Assembly (NCBI GenBank): GCA_900544905.1
Contig: UQXF01000002.1
Location: forward strand, 1-64,000
DNA from: an uncultured Clostridium sp.
GTDB taxonomy: Bacteria; Bacillota; Clostridia; Lachnospirales; Lachnospiraceae
Direction of reading: 5' to 3'
DNA: 64,000 nt
Under the pieces are notes generated by a model. The model was given only the letters and a program-made list of their open reading frames with translations, ran no database searches and was not told the origin of the DNA. How positions within the stretch are numbered: position 1 is the first letter of the stretch; the number at the start of each line of letters is the position of its first letter. Position numbers and translations under genes: made by a program. Below, piece after piece: positions 8,658 to 18,498 of this stretch.

Positions 8658-10535
8658 TTATATTATTTTTATATATGGGGCAGAAATCCAGCCGGTATAG
8701 GTTTTGCCATTCTTTTTAAATGTAACCTTATACCATCTGACACCCTTTTTGGTCTTGGTGGTTAAGATATTTACCTGTTTGTTCCGTTTTAAAGTGGTCA
8801 GCTTCTTTGACTTTGTGGTATAGGATTTCCGCACATTCACCTTGCTGGCTTTGGTTACCTTTCCCAGCTTTGTAATAGTAACCTTTCCGGAAGGAACAAA
8901 GCCTTTGTAGGTTTTCTTTCCGGACTTGCAGGATACGTAGTACCAGGTCTTATTGCCGGTGTCCTTAGTACTGTATGCAACAGACATAACGGTATTAGCC
9001 GCAGGTGTTAAAATCTGTTGTCCGTCAGTGGAGGCAGAATCATATAGAACCGTACCTTTTTTGGTAATGGCATTTCTGGTATACCCCATTTTCGTATAAA
9101 TGGCTTTGACGGAAGAAAACGCTCCATAATAGGTAGTGCTGCCAACCTTCTTATAAGACCGTATTTTATAATAATAGCATTTACCCTTTGTAAGCTTTGT
9201 ATTCTTGTAAGAGGTAGTGGTTTTCTTGGTAATGGTTTTAATTTTTTTGTAGGTACCGTTTAATGATGCAGAGCGGTATATCTGGTAGCCGGTAACATTG
9301 CTGTCCTTTGACCAGGAGAGCGTGATGTAGGTAGAGGAACGCTTCTTTGCCTTCACTGTGGACATTGTCTTAGGAAGGATTTTAAAGGTAATGGTTTTCG
9401 TGTTCCGATAGTTGTTTTTCCCGGCAATTTTAACGGTAGCGGTTCCGATACTTTTATTGTTGCTGTAAGTTACCGTATAGTCTACATTGGGAACAAGAGT
9501 CACTCCGTTATGCGTTACGGTGACGGCAGGGGTGATACTTTTGCCAGTGTAGGTCTGGTTAGGAATGGCTGAGATTACAGCAGAAGCAATACTATCCGTA
9601 TTTGGCAGAAAATTGTCCCCTGCCTGGACATAGTAGAAATTCATATCTACATCTCCGCTGATTCCCTTTACCTTTCCTGTGGAAGAATACTGCCAGAAAT
9701 CATATTTGCCGGTGTATGTTGTCTGGGTGGTGTAGTTGGCAAGCCATACCCGGTAACCGGCATTGGTGATGGTCTGGGCATTCAGCTGGTCTGTGAGCAT
9801 GCTCTTGTTGGCATAGACCATAGGGGTATAGCCGGAGGCGGCAATGCGCTCGCAGAATGCCATACAGATGTTGGTAGCGGCAGTTTTGGATAGCTTTGCG
9901 GTTTTTAATCTGCCGCCATCGCTGGCGTCAGAAGCATATTCATAATCCATAATTAAAGGCATGGAAATATTATATCCGTTAATATATTTTAATATGTAGT
10001 CTGCCTCCTCCTGGGCTTCCTTGACTGTAATAGCCTGGGAGAAAATGTAGACTCCAACCTTCACTCCTGCAGCAAGGGCATTTTTAATATTGGTATCAAA
10101 ATAGGTATCCTTGGTAGCAGAGCTCAGGGTACCGGCTTTGCCATAACCTCTGTAGCCCACACGGATAAATGCATAATCAATACCGTCAGCCTTTACCTTT
10201 TCCCAGTCAATTTTTCCCTGCCACTGGCTGACATCGATACCGTGAAGAATGGTACGGCCTGTAAAGACGTCCTGATGTGTGTAATTTAAGCCGGTATACG
10301 GGCTTTGGGAAACGAAACCGCCATACCGGGTTATACCGTACGGTGTCAGTACCGGAGGCTCGTCATAAAAATCCTCTGAAATGTTATCTCCGGATAAACG
10401 ACCGGCTCCCGGGTCATCATTTGCAGCATGGGAAACATGATATGGAGCAATAAAAAGTAACGTCATCAGAATAATAAAAAAAACAGGTTTCAGTGTCCGG
10501 GTGTGTTTCGTAATTGTAAATACCGTATTGTACAT
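8658..10535 (-). CDS. Secreted GH25 lysozyme with Ig-like, FN3 and SH3 domains
   Basis: Secreted cell-wall hydrolase of 625 aa. A signal peptide (TLKPVFFIILMTLLFIAPYHVSHA) is followed by a GH25 muramidase domain (about residues 105-310). That domain opens with GIDVSQWQGKIDWEKVKADG and carries the acidic pair in PLIMDYEYAS, expected to cleave the MurNAc-GlcNAc bond. Next come a YTG-type Ig-like module (about 325-400), a fibronectin type III module with the WSKDSNVTGYQIYRS signature, and a C-terminal SH3-like wall-binding module (KVNVRKSYTTKSKKL). ATG 10535 is preferred over the one 34 codons upstream because AAGGAGT precedes it and the signal peptide then fits. The tail is very rich in Lys and Thr. 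Confidence 0.92.
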   Translation of the reverse strand: MYNTVFTITKHTRTLKPVFFIILMTLLFIAPYHVSHAANDDPGAGRLSGDNISEDFYDEPPVLTPYGITRYGGFVSQSPYTGLNYTHQDVFTGRTILHGIDVSQWQGKIDWEKVKADGIDYAFIRVGYRGYGKAGTLSSATKDTYFDTNIKNALAAGVKVGVYIFSQAITVKEAQEEADYILKYINGYNISMPLIMDYEYASDASDGGRLKTAKLSKTAATNICMAFCERIAASGYTPMVYANKSMLTDQLNAQTITNAGYRVWLANYTTQTTYTGKYDFWQYSSTGKVKGISGDVDMNFYYVQAGDNFLPNTDSIASAVISAIPNQTYTGKSITPAVTVTHNGVTLVPNVDYTVTYSNNKSIGTATVKIAGKNNYRNTKTITFKILPKTMSTVKAKKRSSTYITLSWSKDSNVTGYQIYRSASLNGTYKKIKTITKKTTTSYKNTKLTKGKCYYYKIRSYKKVGSTTYYGAFSSVKAIYTKMGYTRNAITKKGTVLYDSASTDGQQILTPAANTVMSVAYSTKDTGNKTWYYVSCKSGKKTYKGFVPSGKVTITKLGKVTKASKVNVRKSYTTKSKKLTTLKRNKQVNILTTKTKKGVRWYKVTFKKNGKTYTGWISAPYIKII

Positions 10536-10727
10536 ATGGAATACTCCTTTTGTAAAATTGTATATAGTAAAAATGATTTTCCTTCTATATTGTACTATCA
10601 TAATATAGAGTACATAATAATACCAGTGAAAAAGCATTTTTTAATGCATTTATACTGTAAAAAAGCTATATGAAATCACCGTGAAATGGAACTGTGAAAA
10701 ATTTTTGAAAATTTTTTAAAAAAATAC

Positions 10728-10756
10728 TTGCATTTTATAGCGGTATCATATATAAT
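10728..10756 (+). promoter_or_regulatory. Promoter of tRNA-Lys
   Basis: TTGCAT (10728-10733) and TATAAT (10751-10756) are separated by 17 nt. The -10 box lies 43 nt before the tRNA gene, which fits a stable-RNA promoter. Confidence 0.8.
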
Positions 10757-10799
10757 CATCAATGTTGCTGAGGTAATAGATTATCAGTAATGAATATCC

Positions 10800-10872
10800 G
10801 GGCCGCTAGCTCATTTGGTAGAGCACCTGACTCTTAATCAGGGTGTGCGGGGTTCGAGCCCCCGGCGGCCCA
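10800..10872 (+). tRNA. tRNA-Lys (anticodon CTT)
   Basis: A full cloverleaf can be drawn. The acceptor stem GGGCCGC (10800-10806) pairs with GCGGCCC (10865-10871), with discriminator A at 10872. The D arm is GCTC..GAGC. The anticodon stem CCTGA/TCAGG has loop CTCTTAA and anticodon CTT. The T arm is CGGGG-TTCGAGC-CCCCG. It decodes AAG. The 3' CCA is not encoded, so it must be added by Cca (gene at 54857-56200). It stands alone rather than in a tRNA cluster. Confidence 0.97.
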
Positions 10873-10878
10873 CTTACG

Positions 10879-10924
10879 AAAGAATCGATTTGATGACACA
10901 GAGCATTGGGTTGGTTCTTTTTTT
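10879..10924 (+). terminator. Probable terminator after tRNA-Lys
   Basis: AAAGAATC pairs with GGTTCTTT (one G-U pair), and the right arm runs straight into a T tract. The stem is weak and the loop long, so this is a moderate call. It also faces the end of the minus-strand DUF3783 gene. Confidence 0.5.
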
Positions 10925-10977
10925 GCCCGTTTGCTATAAGCCATGCGCTTTTATTCCTTTGGCATGGCTGACATCCG

Positions 10978-11355
10978 TTATCCATTAAATTTACTATGCT
11001 CTTTAAATAATTCCTTATAAAGCGCTTCGGCAGTCCAGAATATATTATGCTGTGTAATAATGGCTTTCAGTCCAATTGGTGGAATGGAAGCCTTTTTATA
11101 TTGCTCAAGAAATGTATCTACCAGCTCTGGCTCCATGCCGGAAAAAACCAGCATTTCGGTAGGGAAATCCGGTCCGGTATAGGTGGTATTTTCCCTGGAA
11201 AATCCGGTAATACCCGCAAGATAGCCTAATTTTTGTTTATAGGAAGCAGGCTTTACCCGGACTGTCTGGATTCGGAGATTGTTACAGATTCTCTCAAGCT
11301 GTTTTGCTTTTCCGGGGTCTATGTGAAATAAAAGAATTTTTGGTTTGTTCATCAT
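10978..11355 (-). CDS. DUF3783-family protein of unknown function
   Basis: Small soluble protein of 125 aa with no signal peptide or membrane segment. The sequence resembles DUF3783, a family common in Clostridia without an assigned function. Recognisable pieces are LLFHIDPGKAKQLERIC at the N-terminus and FPTEMLVFSGM in the middle, a pattern of a small alpha/beta domain. Two ATGs in a row (11355 and 11352) both follow AGGAGG at workable spacing. It stands alone between the tRNA and its own promoter, and neighbours give no clue to its role. Confidence 0.75.
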   Translation of the reverse strand: MMNKPKILLFHIDPGKAKQLERICNNLRIQTVRVKPASYKQKLGYLAGITGFSRENTTYTGPDFPTEMLVFSGMEPELVDTFLEQYKKASIPPIGLKAIITQHNIFWTAEALYKELFKEHSKFNG

Positions 11356-11413
11356 GGCGTCCTCCTGAATGGATTTACTATAAATAGCTTAGCGTAATAT
11401 ACTTCTAAGAAGA

Positions 11414-11443
11414 ATTATAGCAGAAATTATTTAACAGATACAA
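11414..11443 (-). promoter_or_regulatory. Promoter of the DUF3783 gene
   Basis: Minus-strand TTGTAT (11438-11443), an 18-nt spacer, then TATAAT (11414-11419) with an extended TGC before the -10 box, about 60 nt upstream of the start. Confidence 0.65.
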
Positions 11444-11582
11444 GATAAGTTTGTGCAAATTTACTATAAAAAATTGCCATTTTAGCTAAAGAAAATTCAT
11501 TGTGCAGAAGGTATAATTAAGATTAATTATTGTGTAGTGATTTATCAGATATTTTAGGATTAAGTAAGGGGAGGATATGTGG

Positions 11583-14500
11583 ATGATGACACGGAGATTA
11601 AGCAGGAAAATAGGTGCCTGGCTGATGGTAATAGCCATGGTGGCAGGTCTGGTGGCGGTGCCGGCGAAGGAGGCTGAGGCGGCAGCTTCAGAGATTGAAT
11701 TATCTTTTACAGCCGGTTCCCAGACGGCAGCGGGGGACAGTAAAAATCATGTGGAAGCAGTTATCAGTGTTCCATCGGAGTATAATACGATTGATAAGCT
11801 GAAAAATGCAGGGGTAACCTCATTGGAAGTTACATTTAAGATTACGTCTGCACAAACAACAGGCTCTTTGGCGGCACAGGCGTTTATTAATGCGGATGGT
11901 AACTGGCTCAGCAAGTGGGTAGAGGTTGGAAGTGTAAGCGATAATACTATAACCTCCACAGTGGATTTGACACAGCTTACAGGTAGTGGAGATGTATGGA
12001 ATTTTGGATTGCAGATATTAAATGTATCAAGTGTGACGTATGAAATCACCTCAGCCAAATTAATTCTTGCAGGTTCATCCTCCGGAACTACCGGAGGAGG
12101 GACAACTGACTTTGGAACATCAAGAGATTATTCATCAGGAGTGAGTGCTGTTCTTTCCAATTCAAAAGACCCAAGTAATGATTGGTCGGAGTTTAAGGTG
12201 GCAATAACCAATAATTCCGGTTCTACAATATGTGACTGGATAATTGTATTGCAGGTCCCAAGCGGAACGGCATCGGCATTTAAATGCTGGAGTGCTACCT
12301 TTGTGGCGGATGGAGATACGATTTATATGTATCCAATGCAGTCCGGGGCAAATGCGGTAATTGCACAAGGTGCGTTGGGTGCAGAGACACCGGGAGGCGG
12401 CTTTTCCGGTAAATATGTAGATGCAGGCAGTATCCAGGTGAAGGCTGTCTATTATAACAAAGGAAACTCGTCAGAATTTGATTATTCCTCCGGAGATACC
12501 AACGATGAGACAGGCGGTACAGGCGGAGGAGGCAATAGCGGAAGCTCTGCAACCGATACCTCTACAAATAAAGATTTGGACGTGGAATACAATTATGCCA
12601 AGCTTCTGCAGGAATCCCTTTATTTTTATGATGCAAATATGTGTGGTAATTTAGAGGGTACATGCGGGCTTAGCTGGCGTGGTAATTGCCACACATATGA
12701 TAAGAATGTTACTACAACGATTAACGGAGTGACATACAAAGTGGATGTGTCAGGCGGTTTTCATGATGCAGGTGACCATGTGAAGTTTGGCTTGCCACAG
12801 GGCTATGCGGCAACCATGCTGGGAATGAGCTATTATCAATTTCCGGATGCATATACCAGTACGGGACAGACAGCACATTTACAGGCTATAACAGATTATT
12901 TTTGTGATTATTTTAAGAGATGTACGGTTTACGACAGTTCAGGAAAGGTAGTGGGCTTCTGCTATCAGGTTGGGGATGGAAATACGGACCATGGCATCTG
13001 GAGTGCGCCGGAAGGGCAGACGATGAGTCGTCCTGCGTATTTTGCTACCGCTTCTAATCCGGCGACAGATGAAGTGAGTGTTGCAATTGCAGCTCTGGCT
13101 ATGAATTATATTAATTTCCGCAATGAGGAGGATTTAAAGACAGCAGAGGATTTGTTTACCTTTGTGAAAAATAACAGCAAGGCATGTGCGACAAACGGAG
13201 CGTCAGGATTTTATGATTCTACATCATATGGAGATGATTATGCATTAGCTGCAAGTGCGCTATATGTTGCAACAAAAAACACTTCCTATAATTCGATATA
13301 TAATGAGTATAAAGATAATAGTGGAAATGGTGTCAACCAGTATTGGGTATTAGACTGGGCAAATACTGGTGCATTGGCTTGTATGTTGCAAAAGGATACT
13401 TCCAAGCTTGCCGGTATTACTAATGCAGGTAAGAATTGCTCTACCATTGACGGATTTTTTAATTGCGTATCAGATTGGGGTTCCTGCCGGTATAATTCGG
13501 CAAGTGGTTTTGTGGGTTTGGTTTATGATAAGTTAACGAACACCACAACATATGATTCATGGGTTGTCAGCCAGATGAATTACATGATTGGAGATAATCC
13601 GAATAAACGCTGTTATATAGTAGGATATAATGAAAATTCAAGCCAGTATCCTCATCACAGGGCAGCTTCCCGTTCAACGGATGCAAAAGTAACAAGGGAA
13701 GACCATTATACGTTGTTAGGAGCTTTAGTGGGAGGACCTGGAAAGGATGGCACTTATAAGGATGACCAGAATGATTATCATTGCAATGAGGTGGCATTGG
13801 ATTATAATGCCGGCTTAGTCAGTGCATTGGCAGGGCTGTATTGTACACATAAGAATGATACTAGTACATACCTGTCTTATGCAAAGAAGACCACCACCAA
13901 TTATAGCACTACATTGGCATCTGCCGATGAGTTAAGTGCGGTGGGAGTTACGAAATATTATGGAAGCTCCTCCGGTGTTTCTGTAGAGTCTGTGACATTA
14001 GACAATGAGGAATTGACATTATATGTAGGTGACACGGACACCTTGACAGCAACGGTTACACCGTCCGGAGCAGCAACAGTGACATGGAAATCCTCTGATT
14101 CCAAGGTTGCAACGGTTTCCAATGGAAAGGTAACAGCAGTAAAGGAAGGAACAGCCACAATCACTGCGACTGCGGGAGGAAAATCCGCAAGCTGTACGGT
14201 AACGGTCACTGCTGCACCGGTTGCAAGATTAGAGGCAGACTCGGCAGGTGTGGCATGCACCGCTCTGGAATACGGCTATACAAATCCTGCAGTGGGAACC
14301 GTAACCATTTCAAATAACGGAACTGCGGAAGCCTCAGGAGTCACAGCTGCATTGGAAAATGGAAGCAGCTTTACAATTACCCAGATGCCGTCTGAAAGTA
14401 TTTCTGTGGGAGGTACGGCAACCGTTGGCGTGACACCGAAGACCGGCTTATCAGCAGGGACCTATAAGGATACCCTGAAGGTGACGTATAATTCCGGTCT

Positions 14501-17456
14501 TACATTATCGGTTCCTGTAACCCTTACAGTCAATAAAAGGGCTGTTACAGTGACAGCGGACAATGTTTTTAAGACATATGGGGAGGAGAATCCTGCTTTA
14601 ACTTACAAGGTCACTTCCGGTGCAGTTGTATCCGGTGACAGCTTGAATATCACCTGCAGTACAACCGCATCAAAGACCTCCGATGCAGGCTCATATCCTG
14701 TCACGGTTACACCTGGCAGCAATCCAAATTATGAGATAACTACCCAGGCAGGAACCTTAACAGTTAATAAAAAACCAGTGGCATCCATTGTGTTCCCGTC
14801 TGCCGCTGATATTGAGGTAGGTCAGACCCTGGCAAGTTCCAAATTTTCCGGAGGGGATACTGCTTATGGAATCTTTGCTTGGGCAAATCCGGCAACAGCT
14901 CCGGCAAGGGGAACTACAAATGCGGATGTGGTATTGACATTGGCCACGGCTGCAAAGAAAAATTATTCTTTCAGTGGTATAACGGGATACAATGAATCTG
15001 CTGGAACAATTACTCAAAGCGTAGCGGTGAATGTAAACCGGGCAGGATTGCCGACAATCATTTTCCCAACTGCTTCTGCTATCCAATATGGACAGACGTT
15101 ATCGGAATCTGTATTGACAGGCGGTTCCACACAATATGGAACCTTTACATGGGTAAATGGCACAGAGAATATGACTATAATCGGAACCCGGTCTTATGAT
15201 GTGGTGTTCAAATGGAATGAAGAGAATAAGAGTAAATACGGAATTTTGGATTCGGATGAAGATGCTACCCTCACTAAGAAAGTGACAGTTAAGGTAGAAA
15301 AAGCGGATAATACAGCAATTCCTCAAAAGGCAGTTCTTGTCAACCGTACCAGCAGCAGTATTACCGTACAGGCGGTATCTGGTTATGAGTATTCAAAGGA
15401 TGGAAAGACATGGCAGGATAGCAATGTGTTTACAGGACTGAGCGCTTTTACAGGAAATACGATTTATACACGGGTGAAGGAGACAGACTATTATAAGGCA
15501 AGTGATAAATCTACTACTCCGCTTTCCGTATATACCTTAGTGGCAGACCCATATACAATTGATGTATCAAAATTAAACAATGCCAATTATGTGGATGCCC
15601 TCTGTACCAGCTCAGGAAAGGCAACCGTATCTTATGATACAGGCACAGGTGTAGGTGTATTGACATTAAAGGATTCATCAAAACCATATACCATTACAGG
15701 AAGCAACAGCAATGTAACTGTAAAGACTGTAACAGGGTCAGGTCAGAGCATTACGTTGAACAATACCACCATTCAGAATCTGGATGTAACAAATACAAAT
15801 AACGCTGTGGTTACAATAACAGGAACAGCAAAGGTGACAGGGTCAATTATTGCTGACAACACCAGTGTAACATTGAGGGGTTCTGAAACCTTAAATGTAG
15901 AAACGATTAAAGCAGACAATGGTACGGTGAACATCGAGGGCGGTACAGTGAATGCAGGAACGGTTACAGCAAAGAATATAAATATTTCAGGTGGAACCAT
16001 TATGATAACCGGGACAATTACCGCAGCCAATGATGTAACCATTACAGGCGGTACCGTAACAGCAAAGGGTGGAATTTCCGCTGAAAACAAGGTTGTTATT
16101 TCCGGAAATAAAACGAATGTTACTGCCACCGGCAGTGATGGAAATCCGGCAATTTCAGCCAGTGATATTACAATTACGGATGCTTCGGTAACTGCTACAG
16201 GAGGAGAAGGTGCCTCTGCCATTTCAAGCACTGGCAGCATTACCATGAAGAATGCCAATGTTACAGCGGATACCACAGGGGACGGAAGTGCTCCTGCAAT
16301 CCGGGCTGGCGAGGGTGATGAATATAAGATAACCATTGATGGGGGAAACGTAACAGGTAATAGTGTAGATAATATGTACTCTAAGAATCCGGTTGACAGC
16401 CAGGGAAATATCATTGCTACCTATAAGGTATCCATAATGGATGAAGCCGCAAACCGCAATGAGACAAAAGCAATAAATGCAGGCTCCAGTGTAACCTTAC
16501 AGGCAGCGGGAAAGAAAGGCTATAAGGCAGGCTGGAAGGACCAGAACGGAAAGACCTATGCGGATGGTGCTGTGGTGACAATAGAGGATGATTGCAGCTT
16601 TACTGCGGTGTACACAAAGATTTCAGTGACGTCTGTAAAACTGTCCGTTACGGCAGTGGAGCTTGAAGTGGGTAAGACTGTTACAGCAACCGTTAAGGTA
16701 TTACCGGCTGATGCCGCAGATACATCTGTTACATGGTCAAGCAGCAATCCGGCTGTTGCAGCAGTGGACAGAAAAGGAGTCATTACCGCAAAGGCGAAGG
16801 GCACTGCGGTTATTACGGTTACTTCCAATGATACGAAGGTGTCCGATTCAGTAACGATTACAGTCAAGGCAGCATCAAAACCGGAACAGGGAAGCACGGA
16901 GGAAACAGATGTTAAGGCGTCCTCCATCCTGCTGAAGGCCAGTGTGAAGGGAGCAGCCAGTGTACCGGTAAAGTCAACCTATAAGCTGGCACCAAAGAAG
17001 AGCATGACCCTTAAGGTCTCATTTGCACCGGAGAATGCAGTAAAAGAAAAGGTGACCTTTAAGAGCAGTAATACAAAGATTGCCAAGGTAAATTCCAAAG
17101 GTAAGATTACAGCGGGCAAAAAAGCAGGTAAGGCAACCATTACCGTTACTTCTGAAAATGGACTTAAGAAGACCTTTAAGGTTCAGGTTATGAAGAAGGC
17201 AGTCACAAAGGTTAAGATTAAGGCATCAAAGAAAACCATTAAAGTAAAGAAGACGCTTCAATTAAAGGCAATAACCTTGCCAGGTAAAAAGAATGCCAGC
17301 AATTCCGTATACTGGAAATCAAGTAATCCAAAGATTGCAACGGTATCGTCAACAGGCAAGGTGAAGGCAATTAAGAAGGGCAAGGTTAAAATTACTGCGG
17401 TTGCGACAGACGGAAGTGGTAAAAAGGGGACAATTACCATTAAGGTGAAGAAGTAA
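11583..17456 (+). CDS. Giant secreted GH9 cellulase with CBM and Ig-like modules
   Basis: A 1957-aa secreted multidomain enzyme. After a signal peptide (ends near AKEAEA) come two beta-rich N-terminal modules, the second (about 185-300) resembling a cellulose-binding module with conserved Trp. The GH9 catalytic domain spans about 330-760. It has DAGDHVKFGLPQ with catalytic-base Asp near 394-397, PHHRAA near 690, and NEVALDYNAGLVSALAG near 735 holding the acid Glu. A Big_2 module (about 800-880), an MBG-like module (about 985-1065) and a long Thr/Asn-rich repeat region with beta-helix character (about 1370-1600) follow, and the chain ends in three Big_2-like modules. It likely cuts beta-1,4-glucans outside the cell. 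No sortase, SLH or dockerin signal is visible. ATG 11583 sits 8 nt after GGGGAGG; the ATG at 11577 is too close. Confidence 0.93.
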   Translation: MMTRRLSRKIGAWLMVIAMVAGLVAVPAKEAEAAASEIELSFTAGSQTAAGDSKNHVEAVISVPSEYNTIDKLKNAGVTSLEVTFKITSAQTTGSLAAQAFINADGNWLSKWVEVGSVSDNTITSTVDLTQLTGSGDVWNFGLQILNVSSVTYEITSAKLILAGSSSGTTGGGTTDFGTSRDYSSGVSAVLSNSKDPSNDWSEFKVAITNNSGSTICDWIIVLQVPSGTASAFKCWSATFVADGDTIYMYPMQSGANAVIAQGALGAETPGGGFSGKYVDAGSIQVKAVYYNKGNSSEFDYSSGDTNDETGGTGGGGNSGSSATDTSTNKDLDVEYNYAKLLQESLYFYDANMCGNLEGTCGLSWRGNCHTYDKNVTTTINGVTYKVDVSGGFHDAGDHVKFGLPQGYAATMLGMSYYQFPDAYTSTGQTAHLQAITDYFCDYFKRCTVYDSSGKVVGFCYQVGDGNTDHGIWSAPEGQTMSRPAYFATASNPATDEVSVAIAALAMNYINFRNEEDLKTAEDLFTFVKNNSKACATNGASGFYDSTSYGDDYALAASALYVATKNTSYNSIYNEYKDNSGNGVNQYWVLDWANTGALACMLQKDTSKLAGITNAGKNCSTIDGFFNCVSDWGSCRYNSASGFVGLVYDKLTNTTTYDSWVVSQMNYMIGDNPNKRCYIVGYNENSSQYPHHRAASRSTDAKVTREDHYTLLGALVGGPGKDGTYKDDQNDYHCNEVALDYNAGLVSALAGLYCTHKNDTSTYLSYAKKTTTNYSTTLASADELSAVGVTKYYGSSSGVSVESVTLDNEELTLYVGDTDTLTATVTPSGAATVTWKSSDSKVATVSNGKVTAVKEGTATITATAGGKSASCTVTVTAAPVARLEADSAGVACTALEYGYTNPAVGTVTISNNGTAEASGVTAALENGSSFTITQMPSESISVGGTATVGVTPKTGLSAGTYKDTLKVTYNSGLTLSVPVTLTVNKRAVTVTADNVFKTYGEENPALTYKVTSGAVVSGDSLNITCSTTASKTSDAGSYPVTVTPGSNPNYEITTQAGTLTVNKKPVASIVFPSAADIEVGQTLASSKFSGGDTAYGIFAWANPATAPARGTTNADVVLTLATAAKKNYSFSGITGYNESAGTITQSVAVNVNRAGLPTIIFPTASAIQYGQTLSESVLTGGSTQYGTFTWVNGTENMTIIGTRSYDVVFKWNEENKSKYGILDSDEDATLTKKVTVKVEKADNTAIPQKAVLVNRTSSSITVQAVSGYEYSKDGKTWQDSNVFTGLSAFTGNTIYTRVKETDYYKASDKSTTPLSVYTLVADPYTIDVSKLNNANYVDALCTSSGKATVSYDTGTGVGVLTLKDSSKPYTITGSNSNVTVKTVTGSGQSITLNNTTIQNLDVTNTNNAVVTITGTAKVTGSIIADNTSVTLRGSETLNVETIKADNGTVNIEGGTVNAGTVTAKNINISGGTIMITGTITAANDVTITGGTVTAKGGISAENKVVISGNKTNVTATGSDGNPAISASDITITDASVTATGGEGASAISSTGSITMKNANVTADTTGDGSAPAIRAGEGDEYKITIDGGNVTGNSVDNMYSKNPVDSQGNIIATYKVSIMDEAANRNETKAINAGSSVTLQAAGKKGYKAGWKDQNGKTYADGAVVTIEDDCSFTAVYTKISVTSVKLSVTAVELEVGKTVTATVKVLPADAADTSVTWSSSNPAVAAVDRKGVITAKAKGTAVITVTSNDTKVSDSVTITVKAASKPEQGSTEETDVKASSILLKASVKGAASVPVKSTYKLAPKKSMTLKVSFAPENAVKEKVTFKSSNTKIAKVNSKGKITAGKKAGKATITVTSENGLKKTFKVQVMKKAVTKVKIKASKKTIKVKKTLQLKAITLPGKKNASNSVYWKSSNPKIATVSSTGKVKAIKKGKVKITAVATDGSGKKGTITIKVKK

Positions 17457-17505
17457 AAGTCAGGTAATATAAAACTTTCTTAATAAAAGTTTACCTGCAA
17501 TTTAC

Positions 17506-17534
17506 TTGTATTATCAGAGAAAAACTGATATACT
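17506..17534 (+). promoter_or_regulatory. Promoter of the paralogous secreted-protein pair
   Basis: TTGTAT (17506-17511), 17-nt spacer, TATACT (17529-17534), followed by AAAGGAGG and the start codon at 17571. An inverted repeat CAGGTAA/TTACCTG (17461-17497) lies just upstream, after the cellulase stop. It may act as a terminator stem but has no T tract. Confidence 0.7.
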
Positions 17535-17570
17535 AATTTTGTAAACCGTTATAAAGGAGGAGAAAATTTA

Positions 17571-18482
17571 ATGGAAAAAATGAAGAGTTTTGTTACAAGT
17601 ACATTTACTGTGCTGATGTTCTGTTTCCTGTTTGCCAATGTGCTGACGGTTCATGCAGAGACAGCACCTGTAAATGGTAAAGTTTACATTAATTATGGTT
17701 ATGATGTAAAAGGTAATGTGAAGGAACAGAAAAAAATGCGTATATCCACATATGCAGATAGTGTTTCTTCTTTTGATGTGAGATATGGAAGCGGAGATAA
17801 AATTTCCGGTCTCAAGGTTAATAAGAAAGGATTAGAAGCGCAGGTGATATCTTCTGAAAACCGCTCGAATTATGGAACTGCCTATATTGGTGTATATGCC
17901 ACAAAGCCTGGTACTTATAAGGTCAGCTTTGATGTAGTAAACAGCGCAAACCAGAAGAGGGGACGTTATACGGTACAGGTACAGGCTGTTAATTCATCTG
18001 CAGTAATCAAGAAGGCAGCCTTTGGAAAGCAGACAGTGATTTCCAATACCGCATCCATTAAGAAGGGTGTAAAGAAAAGTTCCAGCAAGGAATCCTGTAA
18101 AGTGAAGGGGGCTTCAGGAAAATTCAAGGTAACGGCAAACAGCCAGTATAAGATTACAGGCATATTAGTGGTTTCAGTTGATAAGAATGGAAAGTATACT
18201 TATAAAAAGTTTAAGAATGGTAAGAAGCTTACATTATCTAAAAATTATGAGGTAACTTCTACCAATGCGTATAATGGAACAAAGAGCCATTCTGCCAAGA
18301 AAAACACCTACATTTATATATCTTATAAGGATAAATTCTATGGAGATTCTGTTACATATTCTATCTCCGGTGCACGGGGAAGAAAGGAAATAAAACGTGT
18401 TACAAAGGATGCCTTTACCGGTAGGAGAACGACATCGTACAGTCGTTGTCCAAGTGCAACAATAACCTTATGGCAGTATTAA
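17571..18482 (+). CDS. Secreted protein of unknown function, paralogue A
   Basis: A 303-aa exported protein with a clear signal peptide (SFVTSTFTVLMFCFLFANVL, cut near VHAE). I recognise no known domain. The C-terminal half is related to the next gene: both carry a pattern of G-x-SGK-x-K/T-V-x-A followed by Y-x-IT-x-I-x-VV and a K-x-GK-x-x-Y-x-K stretch. It is rich in Lys, Ser and Tyr, with a beta-strand-like alternation. It follows the GH9 cellulase but has its own promoter, and lies 16 nt from the paralogue. A role in surface attachment or polysaccharide handling is a guess from context only. Confidence 0.85.
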   Translation: MEKMKSFVTSTFTVLMFCFLFANVLTVHAETAPVNGKVYINYGYDVKGNVKEQKKMRISTYADSVSSFDVRYGSGDKISGLKVNKKGLEAQVISSENRSNYGTAYIGVYATKPGTYKVSFDVVNSANQKRGRYTVQVQAVNSSAVIKKAAFGKQTVISNTASIKKGVKKSSSKESCKVKGASGKFKVTANSQYKITGILVVSVDKNGKYTYKKFKNGKKLTLSKNYEVTSTNAYNGTKSHSAKKNTYIYISYKDKFYGDSVTYSISGARGRKEIKRVTKDAFTGRRTTSYSRCPSATITLWQY

Positions 18483-18498
18483 CAGGAGGGTGCAAAGA

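Noticed and set aside
15773..16414. A 213-codon open frame on the minus strand inside the cellulase gene
   Set aside because: It is the shadow of the Thr/Val-rich repeat region: low complexity, no ribosome site, no family.
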